A stretch of 64,000 nucleotides of DNA from Cyprinodon diabolis (Eukaryota > Chordata > Actinopteri > Cyprinodontiformes > Cyprinodontidae): NCBI GenBank assembly GCA_030533445.1, contig CM060065.1, forward strand, positions 52,679,964 through 52,743,963. The letters run 5' to 3'. Made by a program: the position numbers and the translations under genes. Below, in pieces: positions 25,330 to 37,800 of the stretch. Each line of letters begins with the position of its first letter. Position 1 is the first letter of the stretch. Under the pieces are notes generated by a model. That model was not told where the DNA came from. It saw only the letters and a program-made list of their open reading frames with translations, and made no database searches.

Positions 25330-25333
25330 GCAC

Positions 25334-26350
25334 TCTGACAAACAGCTACAGGTTCTTGGTTCCAGGTACTCAGAGATTCACTTCCATACAGAAAGCCCAT
25401 ATTCTGATCTTCAGCTACAACAGTACACATGTCAGATTAAATACTGCTTATACTTCAGCGATAGTATCTAGATGTTACTTTATTGTATCTCTATGTTGGT
25501 TGTTCTGTTCTTTTTCCATCTCTTTGCAGGTGATAAAGCAGACTGAAGATGTTTTATTATTATCTCCCTTTTATCTCCTCTTTCTTTCATCTTTTCTCCC
25601 TTTTTTTTTCTTTCCTGTTCTATTTACATTGCAGTGTCCATATAATCTGTAAAACTCCCTGCATAATTATAATAAAGCTAATAATATGCATAAATCAATG
25701 GAACACTATGGCCATAGCCATACTGCTCCACTGGTGAAAATAAAATCTGTTGGGCTCTTTGGCATTAAGACAATTATTCTTATTGCCACATTGCCAGACA
25801 GGACACTGTAAAAAACAACATCAATATTCCTAATTGTACTGAGGTTCTTTTGAAAATGTGCACAGTTTGTTGCTGAATATATAGTTTCTGGGTGTTAAGG
25901 GGAGTGGCTTCTGCTTCAGTGTTAGTCAGGTAATTGGAGTGGAGCCACAAAATTTTTTGACCTCATTTACATTTTTTTTATAGAAATTTCATACCTGTAT
26001 TGTTTTTTTTCTGAAGTAAATGGTTGAACCTAACGGATTGGATCCCGATTATTTGCCTTTTCACGATCAAGGGGGTAACAGAGGGAAAAAGAGCATCAAG
26101 CTTATTGCTTCATCACATAGGAATCTACACACCTGAAGCAGCAGATAAGCAGCACATGGAAGAGGGACACCGTGAGGTGAAGATGTTGTTTAGGTCCCTC
26201 TGGAATGATGGCAGGAGTTATGTTGACCAGATCTCACATACTAATGCAAATAAATAGATGAATCAGAATACGCTCACAGACACAATCTACATTAGATTGC
26301 TTTACAATCCACAGCATGTGGTGGCAGCCAGCATTAGTAGTGACTTAGCA
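25334..26350. other. Intergenic sequence, no gene recognised
   Basis: AT-rich, with T-runs near 25600 and 26005. No exon or repeat end could be supported. Confidence 0.35.
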
Positions 26351-26351
26351 T

Positions 26352-27924
26352 TAGGGTTGCCAACTCCCTGAAAAAAAAAAGGGGACCCCCCTGTGCGTCC
26401 CAGCTGACCCGATTTCCCTCACCCCTCCTGGCCTGGTGATTTTTTTAGCCCCCCTTTGTGTGTGAAATAATTTTTTTAACTTTTTGACTCAAATCTGCGT
26501 TGAATTCGATCCATATTAGTGAGCGACATGAACACATGGAAAACTAATTATTATCCAGCCATTCGCTTTAAAACAAAATAACAAACTTTGCTAAATAAAA
26601 TAATTATCTTAAACATAAGCCTGTCCTGCTTAACCTCAAACTGCAAAAAGTGAATATAAAACAATAAATAAATAGTTCACATTTTTGGTGCAACAGCAAA
26701 CTTGTAAATATGTTTGTGGCTTAAATCAGGGTTCCTACAGCATAAGGCGAGTTAAATCCAAGACTTTTTAAGACTTTTTAATGCCACTTGAAATAAAAAT
26801 TTAAGACCAAATTCACAAGAAACACAAGAAAAGCCTGCTTGCTACAACTTAACCCAAAGGTTTATTTTAACATAAACCACTGCACTAATGTTTCAAATGT
26901 TGCAAAGCTTCCCATACAGGAAGAAAGCTAAAAACACACAAATGACAGATATATTTGAACAATTATTTAACTGAATTCACAAACTTTGTTTTAGCAGGGA
27001 ACAAAACAAATCAGTTTTAAAGCCCCAACATAACCAGTGCTAAGTCTTTTTGCAGCTATTTTTCTTTGTATGGTTTTCTTAGTATGTTTGATTTGGTGAT
27101 AAGTGGAGGCGTTACAGAGACAAGGGTGGAACTAAACTGAGAAATACCAGCTGTTTCTCTCTAACTCCATTTTGACGTTTTGTGTTTCGTGCTTCGCATG
27201 TGCGACTCCACTGCCTTAATTCCCATCGTTCTGAGCTTGAATGACTTCTAGCATAAATCCACTGAGCCTCATGTTTGTTCCCTGGTTTTAGCCATGGAGG
27301 AAACTCTTGGCTGGAGACAATTTTCGTCACATTTACACTTGCTCAGATTTTCCAGACAAAAAGTTAATGGTGCATCTCCCAAATGTCCCGGCCGCAACAA
27401 CGCTTTATTGGTTCCGCTATCGGGACGGAACCAATAATTTTTTTAACAAAAAAAAAAACAGTCAATTTTAACGTTTTATTTCGATTACAAAAATAAATTG
27501 TAATAAAAATAATCCTATTTATGATGTTTTAAAAATTAAGACCTACAAAAGACTGATTTAAGACATTTTAATACCAATTAAGGCCTTAATTTTATTTTGA
27601 AGAATTCAATGCCTTTCAAGACTTTTAAGGACCCGCGGGAACCCTGTAAATGCAATGACTGTACTGCCCTGTTGTCCCCCACTATCTTCTCAGTGAGCAA
27701 CACTTGGCTCGACCAATGGGATCAGGGGATTCTGGATCGTTACATATATGCTGTCAGCATTTGGTCACAATGCAGGACAAAGACAGGAACAAGTTTACCG
27801 TAAGTTTTGTATCTAACGTGCCCTTGTTCTTCATTTTCCATTTGCTTTTTTTCCATTAGACTATTTTTTACTCTTAAAGTAAAACGGAACAATTCAGTTT
27901 TTCAAGGGACGGTTGGAAACCCTA
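26352..27924. mobile_element. DNA transposon remnant with TAGGGTTGCCAAC ends, carrying a nested hAT
   Basis: The left end TAGGGTTGCCAACTCCCTG and right end TTTTTCAAGGGACGGTTGG...ACCCTA are imperfect inverted repeats about 1.57 kb apart. A second element (26727-27646) sits inside. No transposase domain was recognised, so the superfamily is open. Confidence 0.6.
26727..27646. mobile_element. hAT-type non-autonomous element (CAGGGTTCC ends)
   Basis: CAGGGTTCCTACAGC at the left and GCGGGAACCCTG at the right are inverted repeats. Both subterminal regions carry TTAAGAC/AAGACTTTTTAA words in opposite orientation. TAAAT flanks both sides, possibly part of an eroded 8-base duplication. The interior has no transposase. 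Confidence 0.75.
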
Positions 27925-28008
27925 AAATAAATAAATAAGGGTCAAACGGCGCCGTCGTCCAATCAGCGATGTCTCATGTTTCCCACTGGTACCTACCTTT
28001 TCCGGTAG

Positions 28009-28110
28009 GTTAATGTAATTGTGTTTTCCTTAATGTAGTTGCGCTTTGCTTTATGTAGTTGCGATTTCCTTAATGTAGTTGCGCTTTTAGATTTGTAGTT
28101 GCAGTTTGCA
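28009..28110 (+). repeat. Short tandem repeat, unit about 21 bases (TTAATGTAGTTGCG)
   Basis: About five imperfect copies of TTAATGTAGTTGCGNTTTCC-like units follow each other, diverging towards the right end (ATTTGTAGTTGCAGTTTGC). Confidence 0.8.
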
Positions 28111-28189
28111 CTTCAGGGCCACCGTAAAATACCGACCAGGCTGCAGCAGCCAGGGATAACGGGCTAATGGGCTGCCGTTACCTTCGGAC

Positions 28190-28606
28190 CTCCAATGGTT
28201 GCCCCGCGGCCCTCTCAACTTCAAATTTTTTTTTTTCCGCATTAAATCAGTAAATGGGCCATATAGTGTCGCTTCAAAGAATAATGTTCTTGCCTTGAAT
28301 GATCTTAAAACGACTTTTATAGAACAACAGCAACAGAATAGAGAACGTTTAACTTCATCCTCTGAGCGCTAACCTGGAAGCTGCTGCTGCCGCAGTGCAT
28401 GCTGGGACAGCTGTCAATCTGGAGAACTGAAACATCTGCTCTGCTGCATGCTGGGTGAAGAGGGAGGGGCCAGAACAACATCCGGGGACTTTGTCCTTCC
28501 TTGGTCTTCTGTTCTTGTGAATTAGAACAGTACTAGGGCTGAGGCTGATGGCGTTTCACGAGGACACCAGAATGCACAAGTACACATATTGGGAAACGGC
28601 CTGGGA
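28190..28606. mobile_element. Partial copy of the GGCCGTTTCTCA-ended element
   Basis: The block from about 28190 to ATTGGGAAACGGCC (28592-28605) matches 36090-36511 closely, including CTGCCGCAGTGCATGCTGGG. It represents the right half of that element; the left half is missing or unrecognised. Confidence 0.65.
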
Positions 28607-28801
28607 AGGTGGCAGGAGAATGCTGCTAGTTTTAACCATGTAAATGTGGCCTTTTGTTATTATAATTATCTTTAAAAATTGAATTGAAACTGAATTGAAA
28701 TTGAATTGAATTTAATTCCATCTTTTGCTGTTTGTTTGTTTTTTGTTTCCCGGTTTGTTGTTCTGCAATACAAAGAAACTTAAAAATAATAAAGTATTAA
28801 T

Positions 28802-28807
28802 TTTATT
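28802..28807 (-). promoter_or_regulatory. hsd11b2: Poly(A) signal of minus hsd11b2
   Basis: The plus-strand TTTATT reads AATAAA on the minus strand, about 67 bases after the stop codon at 28874-28876, and is followed by A/T-rich sequence. It implies a very short 3' UTR; longer isoforms are possible. Confidence 0.5.
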
Positions 28808-28873
28808 CATAAAGATTTTAAATGTATTAAAAGCATTCTTCTATCTTTAGAGAAAGCATATATTACTGCAGTG

Positions 28874-31800
28874 TTACTGCAGGTTCTGCTTCTCTTCGCA
28901 GGTGTTGATGTTCCTATGGAAGCTGTTAGCATCCAAACCGGACTTCTTCCTCAGCGCACGTGGCATCACCGTCTTCTTCAGGAAGCGTTTCTTCTGAAGG
29001 CGGTCTCTGAGACTCAGTGGGAGGTAGTTATGGATGAAGTACATCAGGCCGAGGCCAGCATGGTAGCGAGCCTGCGGCTGCGGCGACGATAGTGCCTGGA
29101 CGATGGTGTCTATGACGGGGCTGAAATCTGTACTGGCCCTCTCAGAGAAGCTCTGGAAAAGGTTCTTGGTCTCGGTCACGTAGTCCTCACCGTAGTCCTC
29201 GAGCAGCTCTGGGGACAGACCCTGCAGCAGCTCTTTGTTCTGCTGATCCCAGTGGGCGTGGTTGCTGGATGCGGCTGTGGATGGAAGAACCTAACATTAC
29301 CAAGCAAGTCCAAAAACAGAAAATTAAAAACAATCAAACAATTTGTTTCCAACTTTGAAGACGTTTCTCTTCCCATCCAGGAAGCTTTTTCCATTCAAAA
29401 TGTCAGTAATAGCATTGAGTTCGAGGCTTAATACTGTAGCCCATCAAAATCTTGTTTTTGTTTAGAAAACATGCAAATTGAAATGAACGAAGGGGTCCAC
29501 TAACCTGACTCCGCCAGATGGATTTGCTCTGCATATCCATCTGGAAACCTTCCGTTGAAGTAATTTTGGGAAGGGGCGAAAATACTGGTTAGCTGATTGG
29601 CCTATGTTGGTGATAGACGGGCCAAATAAACCAATCAGATCAACTAAGCATATGACGTACTAACAGAGTGTCGACGAAAACACAACCACAAGCCAGGCTA
29701 CTCTTGCCGAAACCAGTGGGGAGAAGAGCAAAAACATCTTTTCCTCTGAGAAAAGCCTCCAGAACAGTGTTTTGCTCTTCTTTCAGTGAAGAAATACTCT
29801 GTAATTCCGATAAAACTTGCTCGATAGCCACGCTAACACTAGTTTCATCGGCTGAAGCCCCCATGTTCTTTAGACTGAACTGTCGCGCTTCTCTTTGCGT
29901 CACACCTCAACCCGCCTCAAAGCCAACGCTGATTGGACGTTCGTTTGGTGAACGGCTCCAAATTTTCTTTAACGGAGAGTCTCCAGACTGATTAGCAAGG
30001 GAAATCTTGAAAGCTAGCGAGATCAGGATGGTCTCACGAGGCTAGGGTTCCACCCCTTTGGAATGGGGGTCGTTTGGCTTCTTTTGGTAGCCTGCAATGC
30101 CCCATACCTGTCTAAGTGTCTGAAAGGGGGGTCGTTAAAGGAAGAGCAGCATGCTAACAGCAGCATTAACCAGAGTGATTAAAAATCACAGGTGTAGCCT
30201 ATCACCTTGAGGTCTTACCTGTCCTGTACGAGGATGGAAGGATGGTGATCACTCGGACCCCCCAGTGGTTCAGCTCATGCCTCAGGGTTTCAGTGAAGAG
30301 GTTTAGCGCGGCTTTGGACGACCCGTACGCAGCCAGACATGGAAATGGTTGTTCACCTGGAAGAAATGGTTATTTTATGTTTGAATCACAGAAACTGTGA
30401 CTCAGATCAGTTCCGTCTGTTTGTTGTGGAGCGATTAAGAGTGTGACGATCGCGGCCCTGATAGCTGACTTAAATGCTCACTTCACTCACCTGCCTAAAC
30501 CTCCCCGGTTATCATTCATCTTATCCACCAGCTCCTGCTGCGTCATACACGGTTCAAGCCAGCTATCAGGGCCAGATCATTGAGTTTGTGTTTTTGAGTT
30601 TCTCTTCGATGCCTTAGTTCATGTGCTCATTCTCAGAGGCCAGTGAATAGAGATGGTTGTTAAGTCTTGTTTTGGTGTTTCCTGATGGTGTCCTTGCCAT
30701 TGCCCGTTGATCGCGCCCTGTTCCTGTTTTGGCTGGGCAGAGGGAGCTAGTTTAAAGTTCCGCAGTCTTCCTAGTGTTGTGTCTAGGTCTGCCTCTCAAC
30801 TGCTGAGTCTGCCTGTTTCCATCTGAGCGTGTTTGACTGAACTCTCTGCTGCACTCATGGAACCCTGAACCTGCCTGAATGCTCTGTGGATTCCCTGGAA
30901 CCCTGGATCTGCCTGTTTCTGTTCAGATTGCAACCCATGGCCAGGTTGTGGACGCCTTGATCTCAGAACTGTCCTGTTCTGAGTGTTTTGCCTGACCTGG
31001 CTTGGATTCTTGTGTGCTCACTGGGGCTACTGCATCAGGGACACTCTGGGCGGCACCGTGCCACATCTAGTTTGGCAGTCTCACTCGAGAGGATTGAATA
31101 AACTGTTTGACCAGTTAAGTGACTCACACGGATAATCATCTTCTATCAGATTATCGTGGTCACTTACCTGTGTTTCTCCCAATACAGAGTGCCAGTGATG
31201 GGTGGTGCCCCGTTTCCCCCCGCAGCTGCTTCAGACCCACGTTTTGAAACTTCCCAATGTCTGTCTCACCTAAATACTGGGTCCAACATTCTAGCTACAT
31301 GAGTCCGGCTAAGTGTTTAAACCCCAAGTGATGTCTGGGGTTTGTGGGGAAGCATTTATGCATTTAATCAGGATGTGACAGAGCAACACAAAGTAGGTCT
31401 TTACTGTGAAAATCTGAACAAAGGAACGTTTGTGACACGTGGAAAGAATTTTATTCAAGAAGAACATAACTTTGAGAAGCAACCAAGAGGACCATGGTCA
31501 CTCTGGAGTTGCTGCAGACATCAGGTGGCAATATCTGTCTACTGGACTCGCTCAACCACAAGAACAAAAAGATGATCAGCTAAGACCAAAATCTAAAAAG
31601 ATTCAATTTTGGACAACCAGGAAGCTTCTAAAGGACAAGGGATTATTAGGATGTGTGTTTCTTTCGAGTCACTTTTCCAGTGTTGCTTTATATCCCACTC
31701 CCCTCATATTTAATTGAGAAATACGGTTATTAACTGTTCCAGTCTTTGGTGTGGCAGCTTTTTGTTCTCTTTGAAGGTAGTTTTCATCATATTTTGTATA

Positions 31801-34800
31801 AAAATCTTTTATCTGTTTTGTTTTTAGAGCAGAGTGTGAAGGTTAGTCATGATAAGTTGTACTGAGTCAACTCCAAAACACTGACTGCAGCTTTTCTTTC
31901 TTAGCATTTAGGAAAAGCGTCTGTGAAGGTTTTTATTTTCTAATTTGACCCAGTCATATGTTGAAGGGCAGGACAGAAGTGATAAATGTGGCACTGTGCC
32001 GCCCTAATCGGGGCGCCTGGTCACCCGTCTCTCAGCACGGTTGGATTGGTTCTCGCTGCTTGTTCTCAACACATCCTCTGGGCAGAGCTGTGTCAGAATC
32101 CATTTCTTATAAATAACTAAAAAGCTTTTTGGATTCTCTTCCTAATCAGTCTGATTATTCACTCCTCTGTCGTTGTGCTGCTGGTTAGTTTTTTCTTTTG
32201 CACGTGTGACATGAGCTGCAGTGGACTCGACTTTTGTATGTCCTGACAACTGAGCTTCTCGACAAACTAACTTTATTTCTTGCTCTTGCCTCGTCAAAAA
32301 CAAAACTAAAGGCTGAGTTTAGGTTCACCATTCAGCAGAACAATAACCCTGAACAAACGCAGGATAAAGAGGTGTTAGAATGGTCTAGTCAAAGTCAAAG
32401 GCATAAATCCTTCTTACAATCTATGGTGATTCTAGATTGAATATTCGAGTAAAGAATTAGAGAAAACTAACAGTCTGCTGACATTTGGAGCTCTTAGGGA
32501 CAAAAACCAGAAGACTTGCAGCCAGAGCTGGTTCTAGTTCTGACATGATAAATATTCAATTACCTAACTACCTGAAAAATCCTGAAAATGATTGAGTACT
32601 TGATATGTTTGGTATAGACTTGCTGCTGAGATTGAACCAATTAGCTTTGTTTTCAGTTCAGTTCAGTTAAGGGAGAATTCCGCTCATATTCAGAATCCAA
32701 ACTCCTGAAAGTTCTTTAAATCTGAAATGATTCCATCTGTTCAATAAATTATCAGTGTTTTTAATTCAGAGTCATTTTCATGTGAATGTGCTTTACTGGA
32801 GGCATCCATGTTTGTCAAAGAACACTACTGCCACCTACTGGTTAGTGACATTGTCACGGTGCGGTATCGGCTGTTGATCAAGTCCCAGTGCTGTATCTGG
32901 TGTTTGTCACAACGCGCTATTATCCAAGTCATCTTGAAAACATTCTTCTTCCAAATGTCGGCTACATATTACGGGTTTTTTCTCTGGCCAGAAGTTCGAT
33001 GGCAAATCCTCCCTCTTCAAGTTGGCGATCCAACGACCAACCCGTCCGTGGAGGATCAGGAATCAGAAAGGTGGAATAACTCTTTTTTTCACTTTTACCC
33101 GATGTATTCCAGCATCCAGCTGCCATGCACGTGGGCATTGTCAGTTTCACTATAGCTCTGGTGAATTTCAATGGTGAAGTCCTCTGGAAATCTTCAATAA
33201 TTGTTGTTGATTGCAGATGTGTCTAGTAGTTCCCATTGATTTAGCTTGGAAAGCGGGGAGAATGGCGCTAGGCTTACCGCACCGTGACGTCACTGCTGGA
33301 AGATGGCAGGAGGGAGGGGCTACTATATTTGAGCAAAAATGGCCGCTCCTAGAAGTTTGAAGTGATCGCAATGAAAATTATTACTTTTATTTTGTTTTTG
33401 CAATTATCGCTAAATTCATTAAATTACCTCAAACGTATTTGTTTTAGCTAAAGATAATGACCCATTGATTATTCCTTTCTGACCAGACAGAAAAATACTT
33501 TATTCTGAAGAGAAATATTTTGGTAAGAACTGGGTTAGGTTTCAGACTAAAGTGGGAATTGAGTTCAAATTAGGGTTATAGTCAGGTGGATGGTCAAGGC
33601 ATAGACTTCACTGTAAAATTAAGAGACATTCCTGCAAAGGGAGAAGAACCTAACATGCGTGTGTGTGGTTGTGGGGATATTGCACACCTGCTGGGCTGGA
33701 GATGTTGACGATGCGTCCTTTGGCCTGTCGCACCAGCGGCAGGAAGCTCTTGGTGACGCTCACCGTCCCGAAGAAGTTCACCTCCATGCAGCATCGGAAG
33801 TTGGACATCAGGGTCAGTTCGGCGTCACCTAAGTTTAGACACACTCCAGCGTTGTTGACCAAACCCCACAGACCTGCACACACACACACAGGGTCAGAGC
33901 TGCTGCTTGGCTGTGAATAATTTCTGAAAGAGTTTTGGTTTTACTTCTGACTGTGAGATTAAAAATCTGTTAATGTTTGATGTTGGTGTAAACTGGAAAA
34001 ACACAGAACAAACCATTTGAGAACAGATTCTGCCTCTATCATCAATGAGTTCAGGAGTTGATTGTCAACAAGACATCAATGTGAAACCATCTCAGTTCCA
34101 CATTAGGAGATCTGCTTTAGCAGCTATGTGACTGCAGGGTTGTCCTGTGCATCTAAGGCCCCGTCCACACGAAGTCAAAACGGACACGAAACGCTAATAT
34201 TTTCCAGAACGTTTGTCGTAAAGACGGAGACGTAAAATAAATGTGATCGTCCACACGAATGCATGAAAACGCTGCAAAATGTATGCCAGGCCTGTAAGTG
34301 GCGCTGTGGTGCCAAAGCAAAAGTAGGCGACGAAATGTTGGGCATGCGCACTATTATTTATACATGGTTGCCCTGCGGGTCCATTTTGGTGGTTCAGTCA
34401 GATTCAGGTGCTGAACTATGTGGTCGATATTGCTCTGTTCTTCCTGGAGATATTCCAGAAGAAGAAGATTCTGCTGTAAGCCCGACAGCAGGGTGAGTAG
34501 CATGAGCAGCAACCATTCAACACAGTACGGCGCCATTGTTGCTGTGATACTGTGTCGCGCATGCGTGTTTAGAGGCGACGCTGTGACGCATGCGTGTAAA
34601 AAAAAAAAAATGCAGTTAGAGCTTAAAGATGGAAACGCGAAAACGGCGTTTCAAAATCTTCCCACTCTGAAGGTTTGATAAAAAAAAGATCGTTCACAGA
34701 CCCCCGAAACGCCGGCTTCGTGTGGATGAGAGGCTGGTTTGGTGAAAAATGTGTGCGTTTAGGCCAGGGTTTGACTTCGTGTGGACGGGGCCTAAGACTG

Positions 34801-37800
34801 TGATCACTGTGCTTCCTAATTTGGCCGTTCAGGACAGGATTTAATAATGTTCTGTTACCATTCAGCCATTCTCTGGATCCTTGGGTTTCAACAGGTCGGC
34901 CTTAGACAGTCTGTAGTGCGAGCTGACAGAACTGACAAAGACTCCTATACAGGTGTCAAAACATCCTCACAAAACCTGAGTAAAAGTTAAGTTGCCTCCA
35001 ATTTAAGCCTGTGTTGTTGTCACCATGACCGGAAGATAATTTAAACAGGTATATTACAGCTAAGGCTGATCTCCAGCAGTCAGACCAGCTCTTTGTCTGT
35101 CATGGTGAAAACAACAGAGGTCACTATTGGGTCACTGATGACTCTGTGCTGCTAGATTCGTAGGGGGGGGGGATGAACACCAGGATGTTTATGTGCCATT
35201 TCACCAGAAGACACTATGGCCGTTTCTCAATTCACAAGAATGCAAGTATGGACTTGTGTCCCCGCCTAGTATGTTCCTGAGAAGAACACAGCAAAGTGTG
35301 GACTTTGGGAGAACGGCAACATAAAATCTGGAACAGAAGCTGATGACATCACCACACGCTCTGCTCGTCTGGAGTTGCATTTCAATTCAATTCAATTCAG
35401 TTTACTTATATAGCGCCAAATTCACAACACAAATTAATACAAAGTTTTCTATCTAAGGAAAACCAGCTGATTGCATCGACTCATTGACTCTTCAGCAATC
35501 CCTCACACTAAGCATGCTTGTAGCGACAGTGGAGAGGAAAAACTCCCTTTGAACAGGAAGGAACCTCCAGCAGAACCAGGCTCAGTGTGAGCGGCCATCT
35601 GCTGAGGCCCACTGGGGTTCAAGGAGACAGAAGCAGACATAGAAAAAGAAGCATAGATACAAAAGGCAACTGTCAACCAGCTCCACAGACGGCCCCGTCC
35701 AGGAAACACCCAGCCAGGCAGACGAGCTCCGAGCCAGCTCCCATGTCAGAGGATGAAGAGAGCACATCCAGTTAGTCACAGTCAGAGAAACAGGACTACA
35801 CTGGAAAACAGGCCAAGCTCCAACATCTAGAAACAAAGGTGTTGATGGCAGCAGCACAGCTGATATTTCTCTCCAGGATGGAGTCACAGCCAAACAGGAA
35901 CAAACGAGGCAAAGCTACTCTTTCACCTCCTGTTATTAATAGTCTCTAGATAATAATAAATTTTGACTTTTTTTCATTTATTGGGGGAATAATAATGAAC
36001 AAAGTCAGATAAACACAAATCAGATGAACATTTTGCCAAATAAAACAAATAATCAGTATCATAGCCAGCGGTCCGTCAACCTCTGAGGTCTGCTGGTTGC
36101 CACGGTCCTCTCAACTTCTGAAAAACATTTTTTAATTACGCATTTAATCAGCAAATGGGCCATATAGTGACCCTTAAAAGTATAATATTCTCACCTCAAA
36201 TGATCTTAAAACGTACTTTTATTGAACAGCCGCAACAGAAAACGGTACTTTTAACTTAATACTCTGAGCTCTGTGAGCGCTAACCTGGAAGCTGCTGCTG
36301 CCGCAGTGCATGCTGGGACAGCTGTCAATCTCAAGAACGGACAAGTCTGCTCTGATGCATGCTAGGTAAATAGGGAGGGGCGAGAACAACATCTGAGGAC
36401 TTTTTCTGTTCTTGGTCTGCTGTTCTTGGAATTGGAACAGTAATAGAGTTGAGGCTGATGGCATTTCACGAGGACACAAGAATGCACAGGTACACATAAT
36501 GAGAAACGGCCAATAGCTTCTTGGACAACTCCAGGCACAATTCCAAGGTGCTACTATCATAAATTCCTGCTGACATCAACAGTCCTGTCTCTGGTATCCA
36601 CTTTCTGAGCACTCACCGATCCTTGTGACATTGCAGGTCATATGTTTTTGTTTATAACCACGTAGCTTCATCTGGTCTGTTCCTGTTTGGCTGTGACTCC
36701 ATCCTGGAGAGAAATATCAGCTGTGCTGCTGCCATCAACACCTTTGTTTCTAGATGTTGGAGCTTGGCCTGTTTTCCAGTGTAGTCCTGTTTCTCTGACT
36801 GTGACTAACTGGATGTGCTCTCTTCATCCTCTGACATGGGAGCTGGCTCGGAGCTCGTCTGCCTGGCTGTGTGTTTCCTGGACGGGGCCGCCTGTGGAGC
36901 TGGTTGACAGTTGCCTTTTGTATCTATGCTTCTTTTTCTATGTCTGCTTCTGTCTCCTTGAACCCCAGTGGGCCTCAGCAGATGGCCGCTCACACTGAGC
37001 CTGGTTCTGCTGCAGGTTTCTTCCTGTTCAAAGGGAGTTTTTCCTCTCCACTGTCGCTACAAGCATGCTTAGTGTGAGGGATTGCTGAAGAGTCAATGAG
37101 TCGATGCAATCAGCTGGTTTTCCTTAGATAGAAAACTTTAAACCAATCAGGTTGAACGGTCTCTGTAAAGTGCCTTAAGATGACATTTGTTGTAAATTGT
37201 TTTCTGTAAGTTAACTGAATTGAATTGAACCATTGGTAGCAGTACAGAAGCTACACTGTAACCATGGTAATGAATTCCTGGGTGACTTCTGGTCACATCA
37301 GACATTCAGAACTCCTCAGTGAGACCAGACCCAGGCTTGGTTTATAGACATAACGTTTAGGTGGGATAAATCACATACATATTTACATTAGAATTCAACC
37401 TGAGTGGAGCTTAAGGAGACATTTCCACTTTGTCTACTGCAACCGGCAGTCATCCAGGATTTCACAGAGCCATAGTTACAGTTTAACTAATGTTCCAATT
37501 GTAGAAACTTAAATTAGGTTCAATCAAATGAACTGTGGTCTTGTTTTATTTATTTTTTCTCCAGAATCTCTGTACAGTCTTATCTTTAAAATCACCACTG
37601 CTTATCTCTGAAATGAAACTGCAGCTTTTGTTTTCCAAAATGCTGACACCTTTTTTTACTCTTTGTACACCTACCAGAAGAAGCCTGGAAGGATTTTTTT
37701 CTTTACCTCCATTGAGTCCAAGTTTGACATCTGTTCTGCCTGTTTTTAGTTATTATTTTTAGACATCAAACACTTGGTTCTTGACGCTTTTGTGTTTTAA

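Noticed and set aside
36687..36998. 103-residue protein, also at 2909-3220 and 35582-35893
   Set aside because: The same frame recurs in each copy of the L2 3' UTR, so repetition and not conservation explains it.
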